This document shows, piece after piece, positions 5,320-5,530 of a stretch of 5,530 nucleotides of DNA. Location: the NCBI GenBank assembly GCA_011391855.1, contig JAABPT010000144.1, positions 1 through 5,530 on the forward strand, given 5' to 3'. Positions within the stretch are counted from its first letter, which is position 1. The number at the start of each line of letters is the position of its first letter. Source of the stretch: Burkholderiales bacterium (GTDB lineage Bacteria > Pseudomonadota > Gammaproteobacteria > Burkholderiales > Burkholderiaceae_C). The translations under genes and the position numbers were made by a program. A model generated the notes under the pieces. That model worked only from the letters and a program-made list of their open reading frames with translations, was not told where the DNA came from and searched no databases.

Positions 5320-5530
5320 TCAACGACAGTCGGAAGCGATGACCTCGCGGGTGCGCCGCAGTTCGTCGGCGCGGCCGGCGTCGTCGAGCACCTCCTGCTC
5401 GCCCTGCGCGTTGAAGCGGGCCATGCGCTGGCCGCTTTCCAGCGCTGCGGCGTGGCTGCGGGCGCGGCGGCAGTTCTCGGCACGGCTGGCAGCCAGCTTG
5501 TCTTCTTCGGCCTTCAGGCGGGCCGCCTGC
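5320..5530 (-). CDS. DUF4124-type hypothetical protein, C-terminal part (5' truncated by window edge)
   Basis: On the minus strand the frame is open from the right edge to a TGA at 5322-5320, giving 69 residues and no plausible start codon in view. The visible part is charged and helical: it begins AARLKAEEDKLAASRAENC, continues LESGQRMARFNAQGEQEVLDD (30-50) and ends VIASDCR. The pattern of an Ala/Lys/Glu-rich coiled coil, a Cys, then LxSGQRxARxNxxGExExLDD and a terminal Cys is one I recognise from small Burkholderiales proteins that carry an N-terminal DUF4124 domain and a signal peptide. Those parts are outside the window. The function of this family is unknown. It commonly lies near guaB in this gene neighbourhood. 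It converges on rnfH with a 20-base gap. Confidence 0.72.
   Translation of the reverse strand, partial: QAARLKAEEDKLAASRAENCRRARSHAAALESGQRMARFNAQGEQEVLDDAGRADELRRTREVIASDCR

Noticed and set aside
5064..5483. A 139-codon minus-strand frame over rnfH and the DUF4124-like gene
   Set aside because: Its product is Pro/Arg/Ala-rich and spans two genes; the frame ending at 5320 gives a coherent conserved C-terminus instead.
1..5530. A hidden novel system, mobile element, CRISPR array or phage remnant
   Set aside because: All coding capacity is accounted for by known core families, gaps are short (none above about 100 bases), and I see no direct repeats, terminal inverted repeats or compositional breaks.

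Overview
The window is GC-rich (by eye about two thirds or more G+C) with the strong third-position G/C bias of a high-GC Betaproteobacterium. The gene order phaR-rimO-metC followed by smpB / ratA-rnfH / DUF4124-like protein is what I would expect of the order Burkholderiales, perhaps the Rubrivivax/Leptothrix/Comamonadaceae side. That placement rests on gene content and protein similarity recalled from memory, not on a search. I see no tRNA, rRNA, insertion sequence, integrase, CRISPR array or phage gene, and no compositional break. It reads as an ordinary, densely packed chromosomal core region.

Layout. (1) Bases 1-655 (+) hold the C-terminal part of an RND efflux pump inner-membrane permease, cut by the window's left edge. 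(2) Bases 757-1326 (+) encode PhaR, the regulator of polyhydroxyalkanoate (PHA) storage, with a candidate promoter at 722-727. (3) Bases 1367-2779 (+) encode RimO, the radical-SAM enzyme that methylthiolates ribosomal protein uS12. Seventeen bases later comes metC (2797-3987, +), a PLP-dependent cystathionine beta-lyase, so rimO-metC is probably one transcription unit. (4) Bases 4028-4492 (-) encode SmpB, the tmRNA partner in ribosome rescue, converging on metC. (5) A 50-base gap separates smpB from the divergent pair ratA (4543-4995, +) and rnfH (4982-5299, +), which overlap by 14 bases. (6) Bases 5320-5530 (-) hold the C-terminal 69 codons of a DUF4124-type protein that runs off the right edge.

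Functionally, two genes touch translation directly (rimO, smpB), and ratA belongs to a family linked either to ribosome association or to coenzyme Q handling. The RND pump, PhaR and MetC have unrelated roles in export, carbon storage and methionine synthesis. Nothing here forms an obvious new multi-gene system.

The observations most worth a second look are small. They are the perfect inverted repeat TACAAT-N6-ATTGTA between smpB and ratA, which reads as two interlocked -10 boxes and places the ratA start almost at its transcription start; a similar near-leaderless arrangement at rimO; an extra C-terminal hydrophobic helix on the RND permease; and an unusual sequence after the PLP lysine in MetC.
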